Of a DNA stretch of 21,988 bases, positions 1 to 10,202 are shown in pieces. The translations under genes were made by a program, and so were the position numbers. Origin of the DNA: Haplomitrium mnioides (lineage: Eukaryota > Marchantiophyta > Haplomitriopsida > Calobryales); contig JBNGIS010033823.1 in the NCBI GenBank assembly GCA_049999725.1, forward strand, positions 1 through 21,988, in the 5' to 3' direction. The notes under the pieces were generated by a model. The model made no database searches. It was given only the letters and a program-made list of their open reading frames with translations, and was not told the origin of the DNA. The stretch's first letter is position 1. Every line of letters begins with the position of its first letter.

Positions 1-127
1 GAAGAAGAGCTTTGTACCCGTTTTTTACTTTTAGATTCCGAATTAAAAGTCGAAATGTTTTGCATACGTAGAGTTTGTTGCAAAAATGGAACATTTATAG
101 TCTGTTTCCTCGGCTGTAGAAGTGTGA

Positions 128-560
128 ACCCTATGCACGCATAGACTTTGATTTGCAAACGAAACGTACAATGTATTAAAACTCTTCTACCGAACCTAAA
201 ACCTAGCTTCTTCTCAATCTTTCTTTAAGAATGTTGTGCTTGTGAGTTCGGATTCCTATGCGCGCATAGACTTTGGGGTGGAGTGTTCAGATGGTGAGTT
301 CGGATTCCTAAGCTCGCCTAGAGTTTCGGGTGGAGTGTTTAGTTGGTGAGTTCGGATTCCTATGCACGCATAGACTTTGGGGTGGAGTGTTCAGATGGTG
401 AGTTCGGATTCTTATGCGCGCTTAGAGTTTCGGATGGAGTGTTCAGTTGGTGAGCTTTGGGTGGAGTGTTCACTTGTTGAGCTTAGATTCCTTAGCGCAC
501 CTAGTCTTTGGAGTGGAGTGTTCACATGTTGAGCTTGGATTCCTATGCGTACATAGACAT
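128..560. repeat. Minisatellite array with palindromic core, about 52-bp period
   Basis: Units carry a self-complementary core of the type CCTATGCGCGCATAG followed by a spacer (ACTTTGGGGTGGAGTGTTC and variants). Cores start near 256, 307, 359 and 411, giving a period of about 52 bp, and again near 490 and 541. An isolated diverged core lies near 131. The core is the same kind of palindrome as in the arrays at 14020, 15880, 17692 and 21765, but the spacer differs, so this is a related subfamily. The short reading frame across it is a by-product of the repeat. Confidence 0.85.
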
Positions 561-1396
561 TGGGTTGGAAGTACACGCCTTCCAAAAGTTCTACTTCTCC
601 TGCATAACCTTTAAGCTTCTTCATACAAAGACAACCGCTTACAACTTTGTTTGTACATAGGTCTTAGACTCTTTCGTAGATCTTGAGACCTTTGTTTGGT
701 TGAATCAAGTCTAAAACTTTAACACGTTTCTTGTTTACAGTCTTAATGCAATCTCCTTAGCTACTACCTTTTTTATTCAGAACTATGATACGTTTCTGTA
801 AATGCTTCATTGAACTATGAAATATTTTTAATTGTTGGAACCTTTTTGAAAGCCTACATTCACGTTTGCTTGCATGGATTTTCAACATAATTCGAAAGCT
901 TCTTTTCTTCTTGACGTTTTAATTGAAGCTCCTAAATCGATGCAATGTTTCTTTTTGTTTGTTTTTGTTTACCATTGCAAACTCATTCCCTTGACTTCTA
1001 GTCTTCTTAGTCTTTTTCTTTTTGTTTTGTAATATTTTTCCAACAAAAAATTTTGAAAGAGCATCATGTGTACATGCGCCTCAAGTTTGTGCAATCAAAC
1101 ATATTTCAAAATAGTTTTTTGTGACGTGTATTTAAACTTTTGAGCTTAGAATTGTAATCAATGATAAATGTAGTTTTTTGATGAAAACTCACCGTAATTT
1201 TTATGATTTTAAGCAAATTCGAGTTTTCAAATGTTTTCGTAAAAACTAATAATATTGATTGATTTTGCATAACAAAATTAACTTTCGCTCTATTATAGTT
1301 GCTGAAATAGCCAAAAACAAACCAAAAAAAAACTCATGTACCTTTTTTATTTAAATTAACCTCGTTTTTGATGTTTTTTGATATGAAAAATCACAA
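561..1396. other. AT-rich region without recognisable gene
   Basis: This stretch is AT-rich, with many T and A runs and no reading frame that resembles a protein. It may be intron or intergenic DNA. I see no RNA gene, clear promoter or mobile-element terminus in it. Confidence 0.6.
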
Positions 1397-1496
1397 NNNN
1401 NNNNNNNNNNNNNNNNNNNNNNNNNNNNNNNNNNNNNNNNNNNNNNNNNNNNNNNNNNNNNNNNNNNNNNNNNNNNNNNNNNNNNNNNNNNNNNNN
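1397..1496. other. Assembly gap of 100 N
   Basis: A run of exactly 100 N, the usual placeholder for a scaffold gap of unknown true size. Sequence character changes across it, from AT-rich DNA to LTR-like DNA, so material may be missing or misjoined. Confidence 0.99.
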
Positions 1497-1539
1497 GCAT
1501 GTTCTTGGTTCAAAGTATCGGTTGTTATGTGTGAATGAT

Positions 1540-1804
1540 TGCAAGAAGCCTCAATGCAAGAATGCATAACGAGTTCTGATCAGGTCATATTTTGGCTTGG
1601 TGGGTGTGTAGAGAGAAAGAGAGGACTGCAGAGTGTGGATTGGTGCAAAGTACCCACGCTGCCAAGAAGCTCGTGGCTGTTAGGCCATATAAGAGATAAA
1701 GCAGGGACCGAGGCCATCTCATAAAAGGCCCTATTATAACGTGTTGCACCTCTTCCATTGGAATAAGCTCCATCTGAGTTAAGCCAGGAGAGAGGGGCGT
1801 GACA
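1540..1804 (+). mobile_element. 3' tail of a long LTR (LTR-0), partial
   Basis: This segment aligns by eye with the last 150-250 bp of the LTRs ending at 4114, 9124 and 21764. Shared blocks include AGAGATAA, GGCC(A/G)(C/T)CTCA, a CCTCTTCCATT or CTTGCCTTCC block, GTTAAG, and the terminal purine-rich block running into GTGACA. It therefore looks like the end of another LTR of the same family, broken at or before the gap at 1496. It abuts the next LTR body directly. The left boundary is uncertain. Confidence 0.6.
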
Positions 1805-1849
1805 AGCGGGGTCCAAACCCAATTGGGACTTCATGGTTTTGAGGACTTC

Positions 1850-2062
1850 TATGAAAATGTAGCAAGTGTGGAGGTGTTTGAGGGCTTTTGCGGAAACGTG
1901 GCAAGTGTGGAGGTGTTTGAGGGCTTTTGCGGAAATGTGGCAAGCGCAGAGGTGTCTGAGGGCTTCTGCAGAAACATGGCAAGCGAGGAGGGGTCTAAGG
2001 GTTTCTACAGAAACGTGGCAAGCGCAGAGGTGTCCAAGGGCTTCTTCGGAAATGTGGCAAGC
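1850..2062 (+). repeat. 42-bp tandem repeat in LTR-1
   Basis: Five to six head-to-tail units of about 42 bp, each containing a version of GGAAACGTGGCAAG followed by a GAGGTGT block and GAGGGCTTC. Because 42 is a multiple of three, all frames stay open across it and give false repetitive proteins. LTR-2 carries only two to three diverged units (about 6418-6510). Confidence 0.85.
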
Positions 2063-2075
2063 TCAAAAGAGTCCC

Positions 2076-2640
2076 TTGGTCAACTTCGGAACCCCAAGTC
2101 AGCGTGGTAGTCCACCTTCCCTGTTGAAAGCGGCATTGGCGCCCTACGGAACCATGTCAACTACAGGCCCGGAGGTTCCACGGTTTCCTTCGGACTCCTT
2201 GTTCGAGGAATATTATGGAATCTCTTGTGGTCAACGTTGGAACCTCAAGTCAGCACGACGATCCACCTTCCCTGTTGAAAGTGGTGTTAGACGGCGACAG
2301 CGGAGGAAAGTCAACCTCAGACTCAAGAGTCAAAGGGATTCTTCAAACTCACATGTCCGAGGAAGCCTTCGGATTAGAGCCCGCAGTCAGTTGTGGATCA
2401 TGGTCAAAGTGGTAGTCAAGCCTTTCGGTTGAAGACGGCGTCGGACAGCGCCCTACGGAAGAATGTCAACCTCGAATTCAAGAGTCCGAGGGGTTCTTCA
2501 AATTCACCTGTCAGAGGGATCCTTCAGGTCAGAGCCAGGGTCAACTTCGGAACGCAGGTCAGCGTGGGAGTCCAACTTTCGGGTTGAAGACGACATCGGA
2601 CGGCGGCCACAGCGGAAAAGTCAACATCGAACTCTGGGTT
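2076..2640 (+). repeat. GTCAAC-anchored tandem units in LTR-1
   Basis: Imperfect units begin with GTCAACTTCGGAAC or similar and contain CCACCTTCCCTGTTGAAA, with starts near 2079, 2229, 2305 and 2547. The same unit is far more numerous in LTR-2. The long reading frame over 1866-2432 is explained by these repeats. Confidence 0.75.
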
Positions 2641-2648
2641 CCGCGGGA

Positions 2649-2770
2649 TTCTTCGGACTCGGATCCACAAGATTCTTCAGACTCGGTTCCGCGAGATTCT
2701 TCAGACTTAGTTCCGCATGATTCTTTGGAGTTGGTTCCGTGAGATTCTTCGAACCAGACTCCGTAACCCT
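2649..2770 (+). repeat. 24-bp tandem repeat in LTR-1
   Basis: About five units of 24 bp of the form TTCTTCAGACTCGGTTCCGC followed by a GAGA/TGA/GAT variant. It is contracted in LTR-2 (near 7713-7770). It is unrelated in sequence to the 24-bp palindromic arrays elsewhere in the window. Confidence 0.75.
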
Positions 2771-4114
2771 CAGAACTGACTGTTGTACTGGGATCATTCC
2801 GAAAATAGGTAGGACAAGTGTCGCCACGTCCGGAGCCCGAGCCTAACAGGAAAAACTTAGTTTTCAAACGAAATGGACACACATGGGCGGAAGGCAAGGG
2901 GTATAGATCAACAAGCTGGGACATTGAACGGGTTGGTGTGCATGCAAATTAGAGACGCGCAAGCGATCTCGGGACAAGCAGGCGCAACGAGGTTAGGTAG
3001 AAGCATTTCAGTGAAGACTTACATGAGATGAGTGTACTCGTGTAGGGGGCTAGCAGGGGTGGAGGTGGACTGGAGGGGTGTCAAGAATCACTACGCGGGG
3101 AGCTCTAGAGGCTCAGGCGATTGAGGTGAACTCATTCCTGCGAGTGGACCAGTAGTGGAGGTGAATTGATACGTGAAGCGGAAGGGGATCCTATGTGTCA
3201 GGAAGTCGGGAGTGGCTGCCAAGGGGGATCCTGGAGTCATCTCAACATCATCTGTGCAGGAGCGTCAAACCCACAAATGCTTGGAGTGCGCTATGGTTTA
3301 ATCTTTCAAGTGGAGCCAAGAAGGGAGTGGTTGTGTTAGTGCCCACGTATTGCGGAGAAGATATATTCATGGTTCAGAAGTGGAGTGTGTAGCCAGCAGT
3401 GGAGAGGATTGTCTTCCAGAGGTGGAAGTTAAAGAAATCCTCTTCCGAGCCTGAGGAAGTAAATCTAGGGCTTCTCGCAAGGGAAGTTAAAAAAACTATC
3501 TAGTAGAAGTGTGTGCATGGAAGATGGAAGGAAGATTGAGACTGTGAGTTGAGGAAAGGAGGAGTCTACTGGGGAGGCCAGCCCTTGTGGTTCTGTAAGG
3601 CATACAATTTTGGTGGAGTGCGATGCATATGTGTATGTATTTGTGTATGAGGGTATTAGTTAGATCTGAATGATGTTTGTATTGTATAAGAAATACTTAG
3701 GACTAGGGGTATATAGGTATTCCATTTGTTCGGACCCTGGGATAGCCCTGCAAAGGGGGAGTGAGGTCCCTTGACATTGTTCCGTGATACTTGGGGTATT
3801 GTATTCTGCTCCCGATTTGTAAACAAGGTGGTCGGGTTCATATTTGGGTCCCTTGAATTATACTGCAGAATACCACAGAAGTACCTTGGCCATGTGTATG
3901 TGTGTTTTGGCATTGGGTGTGAATGAGCACGAATGTTGCTGGGGTGATTGTTGATCCATGGGTGGGCTTGTTAGGTGAAAAGGAATTCCTCAAAGCCTCA
4001 AAGAGATAACTTGCAAGGGGCCACCTCACAAAAGAACCTATTCCCCTATTTTGTCCTCCCTTGCCTTCCAAAGTGGCACCTTTGAAGGTTAAGTCCTGAA
4101 GGAGGGGAGTGACA

Positions 4115-4274
4115 TAAATTTTTGGCGCTAGAAGGAGGGCGAAAGGCTTGCAAAAACCAGAGACCAACCCGATGCCAAGTTATCACTTTGTGCACCAAGG
4201 ACCTCAAAGTCAAATTGTGTAAGGGTGGAGAGTTACGAGAAACAGAGCCCCTGTTGTAAGCCTGTTGAGGAAGA
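4115..4274 (+). other. Primer-binding region and 5' leader
   Basis: Immediately after the LTR end comes TAAATTTTTGGCGCTAGAAG. A TGGCGC-type primer-binding sequence just after the LTR is typical of Tat/Athila-type plant Ty3/gypsy elements. I cannot say which tRNA would pair. The rest of the interval is untranslated leader or the decayed start of gag. This supports 4114 as the true LTR end. Confidence 0.65.
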
Positions 4275-5907
4275 GTGGAGGAAGGAATCCATTTGTGGGT
4301 GGAATTGTTCTTGCATAGTGTTGGGATGGCCAACCTGGTACCCCCTTCTAGACTGAGGGGCATATTTAAGTACAAGTCCTTCAAAGGGCGTCTCAAGGAC
4401 AACCTCGATGTCTGGTTGGACGATCTGGAGAATACCACAGCAGCAAATGGAGAACGCCATATTAAAATCAGAATTATGCCAGCGGTCCTGAAGGGAGAGG
4501 CATAACCTTGGTATAAGGATATGCCAGACAATGTCAAGAGGGACTAGGGAGCTTTTAAGGTTGCGTTCATTGCGGAATTCAGGGGGATTGGGGAGGAAAT
4601 AGAGGCGCTGATCAAAATAGGTCAGCTCAAGATGAAGAAAAAAGAATCCGTGAGAAAATTCCTCCAAAGATTCAAAAATGTTGCTCAGAAGCTAAATCCG
4701 CTAACCACTGATGGGATGCTAACAATGTGGTTCTTGGCAGCCCTACCCAGAGGAATAGGGACCTGGGTAAGGCAAACGGATCTACAGACTCTGGAGGAGG
4801 CAATCAATGCAACTCGATCCCACGTCAAGGTTGCGATCATAAGCTCCCGAAGGAAAGCAAGAGCAAAGTATGAGTCCGAAGACTCTTCAGACACTTCCGA
4901 CAGCGGAGAGGAGACGGATGAAAGTTCCGCGTCCACCTCGGAGAGTGAGGATGACTCAAACAGGAGCAACTTAGAGGAGGACCGGTCATCACGAAGGAAG
5001 AAAAAAAGGAAAGATCAGAAGAAGAAGAAACAAGCCAAGGAGCGAGAAGTGCATCATCACAAGGGGACTAGGAAAGGGAAATCCAGAAGGAGTGAACCCG
5101 AACCTGAAACCAGCAAAAAGCAAGGGGGAGGGATCGGATTGATGAGCTGAGCGCAAAAATGGAGGCAATGAATATTCTCCTGGTAGGAATCAAACCAGAA
5201 GGCTGCCCTCTACCCACCAGGCGAGTCGGAGTGTGGTGCATAAGATGCAACAAGCATGGCCACTCTCCTCAGGAATGCCCAGCAGAGAACAATGCAATAC
5301 ACTACGTGCGAGAGGAGGCGCCGAAATTCGTGAGGGAGGAGGTCGATTACGTGATGGAGGAGGCCCTTGAGACAATATATAAGATCAGAGGGGGGCCTCA
5401 CACCATGCTTGGCAGGCCTGTAGGGGGGGCAGATGGTCAGGAAATCAGTGGGCTACGAAGAGACCCCCTAGGACAACCATTATGGTCTGTTGGAATTGTG
5501 GCGAGCCAGAGCACATTTCCTCCGACTGTCTTGAGCCAAGGAAGAGCGATTATGGTCAACCGTCGGCATTATGCTTCCAATGCAAAAAGAAGAGGCATGT
5601 AGCGGTCAATTTCCCTCTCAGCCAAAGGCCCAATGCATCCCTTGGCCTAGGCGCAAACCCCCCTCCACTTGCGGTTGTCAATTTCATAGCTTTGGAGAAG
5701 GAGGAGGAGGCAGAGTTGCATGGATGGGAGACACCAACTCCTGAAGACTGCTACAGGGTGGTAACTCGAGTCGGGGCGAAATCCAAGAAGAAGAGCCAGA
5801 GGAAGAGCGAGCGGAAGGCTAAGTGTCAGCCAGTGACATGGGGCACTAAGGAAGAATTCATGAGATCAGAGGTGGCATTGGAACAATTTCTATCTTGTAA
5901 GCGTTAA
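4275..5907 (+). pseudogene. gag: gag of a Ty3/gypsy element, broken
   Basis: Gag is the structural protein that assembles the cytoplasmic virus-like particle and binds element RNA. The first part resembles the retrotransposon gag core (SFKGRLKDNLDVWLDDLE, then KKESVRKFLQRFKNVAQKL). Next comes a Ser/Glu/Asp-rich stretch, a Lys/Arg-rich stretch (about 4855-5110) and zinc knuckles. Knuckle 1 (5237-5278) and knuckle 2 (5488-5529) are complete CX2CX4HX4C. Knuckle 3 (about 5572-5613) has Phe in place of the last Cys. Stops interrupt near 4503 and 4546. The frame changes near 5128, in a G-rich run, and again between about 5390 and 5480, also beside G runs. The true start is unknown; 4275 is simply where the readable frame begins. 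Confidence 0.8.
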
Positions 5908-6369
5908 AGTACCTCAGAAGTAGAGGATCGACTCCAATAAATGAGCACAAGTGGATTTCCTGGATCTAAGGAGTGGAATGGGATCGTTTCGGAAGGAGAA
6001 AATGGAGCTGTGTTAGGCGGCGAGTGGGCGGGGGGGGGAGGAACCACTAAAATTTTACGGAAGCGGTCGAAGGCCTCCAAGTATCATTGAAATATGAGGA
6101 TCAGAGCCAGAGCAGGGAGGCAATGGGGTGCTCACAAGAGGCGACCTAGGAAGTGAAGAAGGATCAGGGATCAAAGAGGGAGGACCAGAGACGCGGAAGG
6201 GAGATCAATGGTTGACATCCGTTTGAAGGGATCGCGAGAGGGGGAGAGCCGTAGAGCAAGCTTTCAGATGTCGCGTGGCAGAAGCAGGAATCGAAAGGAG
6301 GGGCAATGACCTTCGAAGGTAAGTAGCGACGACACCAAGGATCTAGGGATGCTCTGCTTCCTCAGGCGT
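5908..6369 (+). other. Purine-rich spacer after gag
   Basis: No convincing coding sequence. The stretch is rich in A and G, with a run of nine G near 6030 and a polypurine-tract-like segment, GAAAGGAGGGGCA, at about 6294-6306. That segment could be a polypurine tract if the next LTR begins slightly upstream of where homology to LTR-1 becomes visible. Otherwise it is decayed gag-pol linker. Confidence 0.45.
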
Positions 6370-9124
6370 TGACGGGTTCTATTGGGGTCAGAAACCGCTT
6401 CCTTCACGGTTCTAAAGGCTTTAGCGGAAACGTGGCAAGCATAGGAGTGTCTGAAGGCTTCTGTGGAAACGTGGCAAGCACAAGAGTGTCCGAATGCTTC
6501 AGCGGAAACAAGTCGGGTTCAGAAGAGCCCTTGGTAAACTTTGGAACCCCAAGTTAGGCGATGGTCCACCTTCCCCGTTGAAAACGGCATTAGATGGCGC
6601 TCTATGGAAGAAGGTCAACCTTGAACTCAGACGTCCAAGGGATCCTGCGGACTTCTCTGTCCGTCGGATCCTTCAGATCTGAGTCGTGATCAACTTTGAA
6701 CGCAGGTCAGCGAGGCGGTCCACCTTCCCCGTTGAAAACGGCATCAGACGGTGCTTTGTGAAAGAAGGTCAACCTCGGACTCAGGCATTTGAGGGATCCT
6801 ATGGACTCCCTTGTCCGTTGGATCCTTCAGACCTGAGCCGCGGTCAACTTCGGATGCAAGTTAGCACGGCAGTCCACCTTCCCTGTTGAAAATAGCGTCA
6901 GACGACATCCTACGGAACCAAGTCAATTGCGGGCCCAGAGGTTCCACGAATTCCTTCAGACTCCTTGTTTGAAGAATATTCTAGAATCTCTCGCGGTCAA
7001 CTTCGGAGCCCCAGGTTAGCGCGGTGGTCCACCTTCTCCGTTGAAAACAGCGTCAGACGACGCCCTACGGAACCAAGTCAACTGCGGGCCCAGAGGTTCC
7101 GCGGATTCCTTCGAACTCCTTATTCGAGGAACATTCCATAATCTCCCGCATTCAACTTCGGAACCCCAAGTCATCACGATAGTCCACCTTCCTCGTTGAA
7201 AATAGCATCGAATGGCGCTTTGCAAAACTAAGTCAACTGCGGGCCGAGAGGTTCCGCAGATTCCTTCAGACTCCTTGTTCAAGGAATATTCCGAAATCTT
7301 ATGTGGTCAACTTCGGAGCCCTAGGTCAGCGCGGCGATCCACCTTCGCCGTTGAAAACGGCGTCGGACGGCGCCTTGTGGAATCAAGTCAACTGCGGGCC
7401 CAAAGGTTCCGCGGATTCCTTCGGACTCATTGTTCGAGGAATATTCAAGAATCTCCCGCGGTCAACTTTGGAACCCTAGGTCAGCGCGGTGGTCCAACTT
7501 CCGAGTTGAAGACGGTGTCGGACAACGGCAACATTGACAAAGTCAACTTTGGAACTGAGAGTCCGAGGGATCCTTCGGACTCACCAATCCGTTGGATTCT
7601 TTGGACTTGGGTACGTGGTCAACTGCAGATTAGGGTCAATGCGGCAGTCAAGCTTCCAAGTTGAAGACAACGTCGGACAGCGGCCGCGGAGGAAAAGTCA
7701 ACAACAGACTCTAGGTTCCGCGGGATTCTTCGGAACTCTGGTCTGCGAAATTTCTCGAACTCGACCCCGTAGACCTCAGAACTGATAGTTATACTTGGAT
7801 CTTACCGCAAATAGACAGGATAGGTGTCGCCACGTCCGGAGTCCGAGCCTAATAGGAATAACGACCTTTTCAAACAGGAAGGATTCGTAGGGGCGGAAGC
7901 GCAAGGGGTATACATCGATGGGCTACCACATTGTTGAGGTTGGTGTGCAAGCAAGCTAGAAACATGCAAGTGATCTTGGGACAAGAAGACACAACAAGGT
8001 AAGGCAGAAGGGATTTTAGTGAGAATTTACGTGAAGCGAGTACTCATCCTGGGGGCTAGCATGGGAGGAGGTGGACTAGAGGGGTTCTGAGAATCGTTGA
8101 GCGGGGAGCTCTAGAGGCTTGGGGATCCAGGTGGACTCATTTCTGTGGGTGGACCAGTAGTGGAGGTGAATCGATACGAGAAATTGCAGAGGATCCTGTC
8201 TGATGAGAATTCGGGAGAGGCTGCCAAGTGGGATCTTGGGGTTGTCTTTGCATCATCTGTGCAAGAGCATCAACCTAGAAGTGCTTGGAGTACGCTTTGG
8301 TGTAATCTTTCAAGTGGAGCTAAGAAGAAGGTAATTGCGTTAGTGCCCACGAACTATAGAGAAGACCTATTCAAGGCTCAGAGGTGGAGTGAGCTACCAG
8401 CAGTCAAGAGTACTGTTTTCCAGAAGTGAAAGTTAAAGAAATCCTCTTCCTAGCTTGAGGAAGTAAACGCAGGGCTTCTCGCAAAGGAAGTTAAAAAACT
8501 ATCTGGAAGAAGGGTGTGTGCGTGGGGATTGGAAGGAAGTTTGAGGTTGTGAGTTGAGGAAGAGAGGAGTCTACCATGGAGATCAACCTCGATGGTCCTA
8601 TAAGGCCCATGATTTTGGTGAAGTGCAGTGTAGGTGTGCGTTTGTATTTGTGCATAAGTGGATTAGTTAGATTTGAATTTTGTCGTATTGTGTAAGAAAC
8701 ATTTAAGACTAGGAGTAGGTAGGTATTCTATTTTTTCAGACCTTGGGGCAACCCTACGAGGGGGAGTCAAGTCCATTGTCATTGTTCTGTGAGACCGGAG
8801 GTCATTTCATTCTACTCTTAAAGTGTATACAAGGTGGCTGGGTCCAGATTTGGGACCCCTGAATTATATTGCAGAATTACCACAGGAGTATGTTTGCCTA
8901 TGTGAATGTGTGTTCTGGTAATGGGTATGAATGAGAAAATTGGCTACTGAGTGATTGTTGAGGTGAGGAAGGGCTGGTAAGGCAAAGGAGAGATTCTTTA
9001 AAGCCTCAAAGTGATAACTGGATAGGGGCCATCTCACAAAAAGAACCTTATTCCCCTAATTTTTGTCCTCTCCTACCTTCCAAGTAGCAACTTTGAAGGT
9101 TAAGGCCTCAAGGAGGGGAGTGAA
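6370..9124 (+). mobile_element. Second LTR of the same family (LTR-2), between gag and pol
   Basis: It matches LTR-1 landmark by landmark in the same order and orientation, from TTGACGGG at 6369 to AAGGAGGGGAGTGAA at 9124. It is about 440 bp longer because the GTCAAC tandem array has more copies. No primer-binding site follows it. Protease-upstream coding sequence resumes within tens of bases instead. It is therefore either a solo LTR inserted in a gag-pol element or the 3' LTR of a gag-only element inserted next to another element's pol. I found no convincing target-site duplication. Confidence 0.75.
6530..7690 (+). repeat. Expanded GTCAAC tandem array in LTR-2
   Basis: GTCAAC-type anchors recur about every 75-82 bp (near 6533, 6615, 6689, 6764, 6842, 6919, 6995, 7077, 7152, 7232, 7306, 7385, 7461, 7540, 7618). 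Over the better-conserved part, alternate units are more alike (GTCAACTTCGGA versus GTCAACTGCGGGCC), giving a higher-order repeat of about 155 bp. Reading frames over this interval are artefacts of the array. Confidence 0.8.
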
Positions 9125-9129
9125 ACTAA

Positions 9130-9460
9130 GAAGGGGACGGTGCAAGCACCCTCATCACGGAGTGACTCAGATTACCAACGGGACAATCCGAAGTGGTTCT
9201 ATCCCAAGCTGCAAGACCATGTGAGGAAGCAGCTGAAGGCTCTAGAGGCATTGGAAGAGGAGCAAGCAGCAATCGAGACCCGGAAGGAAGTCCGGAAGCA
9301 ACAAAGGGAGCAGAGGCGAAGATCGAGACCCCAGAAGGCAGAGAAAAACCAATCCCGTATAGCATCCAGGCGGACGTGAGAGACTGCCCCATCACGGCCA
9401 CAGTGGGCCAATTGATCAAGGATAGCATGTTGTATAGAAGGCAGCTCAAAGAATAGCTAA
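9130..9460 (+). pseudogene. gag-pol linker upstream of protease
   Basis: A charged, coiled-coil-like segment (KQLKALEALEEEQAAIE, then basic RKQQREQRRRSRP) is readable from 9140 in one frame. It continues in another frame from about 9340 as IQADVRDCPITATVGQLI. The second part resembles the conserved linker that precedes the protease in plant Ty3/gypsy polyproteins. The frame change near 9340 lies in a short A run. It begins directly at the end of LTR-2, so its original N-terminal partner is not contiguous with it. Confidence 0.6.
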
Positions 9461-9545
9461 TGGCAGCTCAGAGAATTGCTAAAGGCTGCCTCGAGTGGGA
9501 GCTCAAGCAGATCTACAACTAGTATGTGAGGACAAGGGGGCCCCG

Positions 9546-9870
9546 GAGATCAACATTCAGATAGCGGGGTGCACACTGTCAATGGTGCCCATAGACGGAG
9601 GGGTGGGGGTTAACATTATCATGGAGTAGACCATCTACAAACTGGGATTCACGGAATTCCAACCCATAGCCAGGATCATGAGGTTGGCGGATGGTTCCCG
9701 GGTGAAACCGATGGGCTCTCTACTTCGAGTACCCACTTTCATCGGAGGCAAGGAATTCAAACTGAATTACCTAATCATGTGGCTAACCAAAGCATCTCCC
9801 TACTCGGTGTTAATTGGAAGACCTTGGCTGTATGGGGCCCGAGTTCTGCATAATTGGGGAAATTCGATAG
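9546..9870 (+). pseudogene. pol: Retropepsin-like aspartic protease domain of pol
   Basis: This domain would cleave the element polyprotein. The active-site region reads MVPIDGGVGVNIIME, in place of the usual D-S/T-G-A loop, so Gly stands at the Ser/Thr position. The domain then runs through LADGSRVKPMGSLLRVP to the characteristic end motif VLIGRPWLYGARVLHNWG. A stop follows MVPIDGGVGVNIIME near 9628. The rest shares the frame of the reverse transcriptase downstream. Between about 9870 and 10200 the sequence is poorly conserved linker with frame disruption. Confidence 0.8.
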
Positions 9871-10202
9871 TGAGTGGTCCGAAGAGGAGGAGGAATCAAA
9901 ATACCACTACTGGGTTCAAATGGTCAGTGAGGTCATGGAGGAGATTTTGTCTGAAGAAAGGGTGGTGTTTGTCAATTAGATTGAGCTAGCAAAGCACACG
10001 AAAAACAGAGCACAGTATGAGGGGATCTACTGAAGATCTCGCAAGGGATGAAGACACTAAAGCTGGAAGAAAGGAGAGGTCCGAAGTGTCTCATCAGATG
10101 TAGGGGGTGGAACCAGAGAAGTCCAAAGAGTCACCATGAGTGGAAGGGAGGTTGAGATTGGCAACCCTGACGTAGGAGGGGGGTGCGCAATGGAGAAACG
10201 AG

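Larger units (their letters stand above)
1800..4114 (+). mobile_element. Long terminal repeat (LTR-1), Ty3/gypsy
   Basis: Sequence from about 1800 to 4114 recurs at 6370-9124. Matching landmarks include the GGAAACGTGGCAAG tandem units, the GTCAACTTCGGAACCCCAAG units, TCGCCACGTCCGGAG, GGGGAGCTCTAGAGGCT, GCTTCTCGCAA followed by GGAAGTTAAA, and the terminal GGAGGGGAGTGACA. The right end is well placed: it ends in CA and is followed within ten bases by a primer-binding-like TGGCGC. The left end near the TGACA at 1800 is less certain because it merges with the tail of another LTR. It is probably the 5' LTR of the gag-bearing element downstream. Confidence 0.75.

Noticed and set aside
1799-2432. 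Overlapping frames of 100-190 residues over the LTR-1 repeats
   Set aside because: They are explained by the 42-bp tandem units lacking stops, and the same units lie in LTR-2 without a conserved frame.
4046-4969. Minus-strand frames of 90-160 residues
   Set aside because: They are antisense to gag, whose plus-strand reading has recognisable domains.
6294-6306. Polypurine tract proving that LTR-2 is a 3' LTR
   Set aside because: Homology to LTR-1 becomes visible only at about 6370, 60 bases downstream, so the tract is not demonstrably adjacent to an LTR start.
9126-9449. Minus-strand 107-residue frame
   Set aside because: It is antisense to the pre-protease linker, whose sense frame shows ADVRDCPITATVGQLI-like conserved sequence.
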